Positions 60,359 to 64,000 of a DNA stretch of 64,000 bases are shown in pieces. A model generated the notes under the pieces. The model made no database searches and was not told the origin of the DNA. It saw nothing but the letters and a program-made list of their open reading frames with translations. Position 1 is the stretch's first letter; every line of letters begins with the position of its first letter. Made by a program: the position numbers and the translations under genes. This stretch comes from Thuidium tamariscinum (Eukaryota > Streptophyta > Bryopsida > Hypnales > Thuidiaceae), in assembly GCA_947034885.2 (NCBI GenBank), contig OX344758.2, positions 312,501-376,500 of the forward strand, written 5' to 3'.

Positions 60359-61594
60359 TTAACCCTAAAGGACCAAGTTGCATATATTAGCTACATAGAA
60401 ATTTTAGGCTACTCACTACAAATAGAGTTTCTATTTTTCTTTTTGAAAGTTTCCTACAAACATTGGATGTAGAATATCTTGAAGGTACAACAATTTTTAT
60501 AATTTTTGATTCCGTGGTTTAAAATTATTGTATGATATGTAGTTTTTCTTTAGATTTGCAATCTAGGATGATAAAAGAATACTCACTTTTTTCATAAAGA
60601 AAAATTTGGAATTAGTTTTATGGATTTATATATGTATAGAACACTTTGAATCATTCCATTGTCAATTCATCAATGAGATGAAGACTATGAAGAGTTTTAA
60701 TTTGTATGCATTTAGAAAATTTTAATTCTAAAATAAACTTTAAATATTTTAATTTAATTCAATTTTCAATATTTTTTCTTAAGATTAAATTTTAGAATTT
60801 AGAGTGTTCATTATAATATTATAATTACTGAGATTGACATTTTTCAATTCTACAACTAAATTATGAACAAATTAGTATTTTGAATCATTATCTGGTTTTG
60901 TCTACTTCCTATTTTTTTCCTATATATATAATTCCAAATGATCTAAACTTTTTCAAGCATATAGCCAACTTGCTTTGAAGGATGATCCCTCAAAAGTATC
61001 AACAATGTAGACATATTTTTATGCAAATGTGACCTTGTAAACTGCAATTGCTATTAGATGTTTTTGAAGGCCTTCAAAATTTGTGAGTTCTTAGACTATA
61101 AGAGTGCTATAGAAATGATAAGAATGTTGCCATATAAGCAAATTAATGTGGCTTAGAGATTGCCATATTAAACAATATTGAATAATTAGTTTTCAATTAA
61201 TTATTAAATTTTCTTCTTAAAAAAATTTAAAATCAGTCTTTATTTTTTTAATACTTCTTGAGAATTTTGAATTAAAAAAAATGTTATTAAAAACTTCAGT
61301 CTAGAAGTGGCTTGTTTATCACATAGGCACATAGGAAATACTTTTAGGGATCAACCTCAAAACAATCTTCTAGAGGCTTGAAAAACAAGTGATGCCAATA
61401 TTTTGGGAGGCCTAAATCTTTTTTGGTTAATTCAAATGTTAATATCTTGCAATCTACATTTTCAAAATTTATAGGTTTTTTTTACATCTTTTTAAACTAG
61501 TGTACTACAAGATCCTATGGTCACACTTGTCTAAAGATTATTTATTTAATTCAAAATCAAGCTTTTGTAGCAATAGAGTTTTCTAATGAAGAAA
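60359..61594 (+). mobile_element. piggyBac-like relative with nested MITE
   Basis: TTAACCCTAAAGGACCAAG at the left, then collinear with 53214-54145. Interrupted by a CAT...ATG MITE (61052-61394). The right end is not clear. Confidence 0.5.
61052..61394. mobile_element. Diverged CAT...ATG MITE nested in piggyBac-like relative
   Basis: TATTAGATGTTTTTGAAGG and CTTGAAAAACAAGTGATG correspond to the ends of 42163-42457, with inner ATCTTCT. The paralogous uninterrupted site is near 53910. Confidence 0.55.
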
Positions 61595-63018
61595 ATTTTA
61601 GGAATGATAGTTGATTTTTTTATAAACAATAGTATATGTACATAAAACATCATCAACATACAAAAATATTGATAGGTAGTTTTATATGAATTCAATACAT
61701 TTCATCACCATCTTTCTAAAAGCTCTTGTTACAATAGATGAAAAGTGAATATAATGGAAATGAATGCTTTTTGTAAGCAAGACATGGCATTAAGGACTAA
61801 TCTAGAAATATTCTATAGTTTGTTTTTGGAAGATTCAATTTTTTTTAAATTTTAATATTATTTGTAGAAATAATATTTTTTGAATTTGAGCCTACTTAAT
61901 AAATTGAAGATCATCAAATTCAATTCCTTCTATAATTTGTAATTTTAGAGTTTTTTCACTTAATAATGATATTTATTGGAATTTGAACTTCTATTTTTAA
62001 ACTTGGTCTATTAGTTTTTAGTATGGTACAATATAATAATTACACTATAATGTTCTATAGAATTGTAAATGCATATAGAGAAAACTGTAGATTTTCTTAG
62101 TGTATTTTATATTAGATGAGTCAATTATCTTCGATTCTTTACAAAAGATTTACAAAAAAATTCAAAAAATTTCCAAAATATCTATATTTTATAGCTTCTT
62201 TAAGACATGCAATTTCACCTTTGAAAAGTGCATATAAATAATTCATAATAAAAATTGGGATTGAGAATACTAATCTCTAAATACACTAGGGTATAGATCA
62301 AAACACAAATGGATGACAATGTATAAATTTCAACATTTTTTTGAAGTTTGTATCTAAGGCAATAATATTAAGCATCAAAAATAGAAAGAATGTAAATCAT
62401 CAAATTTTGAAATTATATATAGAGAGATTTGCTTCAAATGAATTTTGAAAGTTGAAAATTTGAAAAGTTTTTCAAAAGTATGATTTCTATATTTATAATT
62501 CGTATTTTTTAAAAATTGGTCAAAATTACAATTTCAATTTATTTTAGCAATGAGAACACTAACTATTGTCTCTAAAAACAGTAGTAAATATTGCAACACT
62601 TGGCAAATACTAAACACTTTGTATGTGTATTTTGCCCTTTGCTTCATATTTTGTTTACTATAGTTATTTTAATTTTGAGTATATAATTAGAATGAAACTT
62701 AACTTAGTTTCTACAAAATAAACAAATGGATAATTTTTGAAAAGAAAATTTTATTCCCTCCCCAAATACTCTCTAAAGCCAAGCATGGACCAAAAATTGG
62801 TTGACTGTTTATAGCAATCAAAATTATAGTCATGGGCTTGTCTTTATAGAATTGAGCTATCTAGTGATTATTAAATGATTAGGATTGTAGACTTTTTTTG
62901 GTGAATTCTTGCTTAGGAGGAATCCTAATTTGATTTGAGATAATATTTAGTCATGTATTCCTTTCTTTTTGGACTATACTATACAAATTGTTAAAATGCC
63001 ATCCATTCATCTCTAGAG
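61595..63018. other. AT-rich gap
   Basis: No gene or repeat supported. Confidence 0.3.
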
Positions 63019-63356
63019 TCCCAATAGTTCCTTTGGGATACTTTTGAAGGTTTGAATATGTACAAGTCTATGTCAATTTTTGACAAATTTTTTGGAAAAT
63101 TTGTTTTGAAGATAAGAATATTGGTTAGTTTTTTGGGAATATAATATTGTTTTAATTGGTAGATGGAAAAAAATGCCATAGTAAATTCAAAATAGGCAAG
63201 GATAGGCAACAAAAAAGTAAAAAATAAAATATTTTATTATATTTTAAAATTTTCTTATAGATTGTATTTTGGTCTGTGTTTAATGATTTGATTCATTCTA
63301 TTTGGATACATAATGTGAAAGTTATGAAGCTCCTTGTTTTATGGATAATCATGGTT
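63019..63356 (+). mobile_element. Partial piggyBac-like element
   Basis: Follows the first 340 bp of the 36207 element (TTCATTCTATTTGGA, GTGAAAGTTATGAAG) and is cut off where the GCTAG MITE starts at 63357. Confidence 0.5.
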
Positions 63357-63580
63357 GCTAGTATGTGAGTATAGAAGTGTGAGCTTATGAGCCCCAAGGA
63401 TGATGCACCTATAGTATAGGTGCTTATACTATAGAAACCTTTTATAATAAGAGTATATTTATATTATAGATACCTATATTATAGGTATTTTTACTATAAA
63501 CACCTTCAAAGGTGGTAGTATATCTACTTATATACATATTAGAAGCTCACATACTCGCATGTTCATGCTCACGCACTAGC
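63357..63580. mobile_element. GCTAG-family MITE
   Basis: Near-identical in layout to 48414-48638: ends GCTAGTATGTGAGTATAG and GCTCACGCACTAGC, middle CACCTATAGTATAGGTG. 224 bp. Confidence 0.88.
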
Positions 63581-64000
63581 ATTGTTGTATGTATAATCTT
63601 AGCAAAATTTTGAAATCTTAACTTTTGATATAGGTTTGTTTAGAAGATACAAACACTGTACAGAAGTAAGAGGTAAATACAATGAATAAAAATTTCTATC
63701 CAATGTGTTATAGAAGGCCTCTTTTTTTGGTAAACATAAAATTTGGGGAGATGATCAATTTTTTGAAAATTTCAAATTACTTGGAGGTGTAGTAATATGT
63801 CAATTAATTTATGGTATAAATATGATAGTTGAAATAGCCAAACAATTATAGAGGTATAACAAAGTTGACCAAGTGTGGTGGCTAAAACCTTATTGCTCTT
63901 CTACAAGCTTGTATGAGTGTTTTGCATGCTAGGCAAGGTGTATTGTGTTGTAAGAGTGATGCTCATCCAATTTTTTGGTCATTGATAAAGTGTTGCACTA
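63581..64000. other. AT-rich window end
   Basis: Nothing supported. Confidence 0.3.

Noticed and set aside
1-64000. CRISPR arrays, operons, rRNA genes, LTR elements
   Set aside because: None supported: no regular spacer arrays, no rRNA-like blocks, and no pair of long terminal direct repeats was noticed.

Overview
The window looks like nuclear DNA of a seed-free land plant with swimming sperm (moss, liverwort, lycophyte or fern). Two things support this. It carries a plant-specific TIFY-CCT-GATA transcription factor gene. It also carries an intron-rich gene for an inner-arm axonemal dynein intermediate chain (WDR63/DNAI3 type), which plants without flagellated gametes have no use for. The DNA is very AT-rich except around the GATA genes, spliceosomal introns are everywhere, and most of the rest is small DNA transposons (MITEs) at various stages of decay.

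Layout. Positions 1-14823 form a giant palindrome. Two tail-to-tail copies of the same eight-exon TIFY-GATA gene sit in arms of about 3.14 kb (1-3141 and 11683-14823), separated by about 8.5 kb of AT-rich spacer. Every position x in the left arm pairs with 14824-x in the right arm with no indel. I found only four substitutions, all in the innermost 370 bp. The left arm runs off the window edge. Right of the palindrome is a GC-richer stretch (14824-16260) with an unexplained membrane-protein-like reading frame.

From about 16.3 to 45 kb the window is repeat-dominated: piggyBac-like elements flanked by TTAA, a CAT...ATG-ended MITE family, GCTAG-ended MITEs, a CACTA-like hairpin, minisatellites and a fresh 211-bp tandem duplication. 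Embedded in it are two decayed, intron-containing copies of an unusual gene (about 26-28 kb and 33-38.9 kb). They combine a ParB/sulfiredoxin-like DGNH(R) segment with a beta-class amino-methyltransferase-like half. They look like a broken host gene family whose ancestor resembled ParB-methyltransferase fusions of bacteria and phages.

Positions 45886-59060 (minus strand) hold the dynein intermediate chain gene: 18 exons and 820 codons that join in frame throughout. Several of its introns contain a recognisable MITE of a different family. The last 5 kb is AT-rich repeat debris.

The strongest points for follow-up are the near-identical palindromic gene pair with its conversion-like edge, the ParB-methyltransferase family, and the CAT...ATG MITE family. 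Comparison of paralogous filled and empty sites inside this window suggests that this MITE family inserts without a clear target-site duplication.
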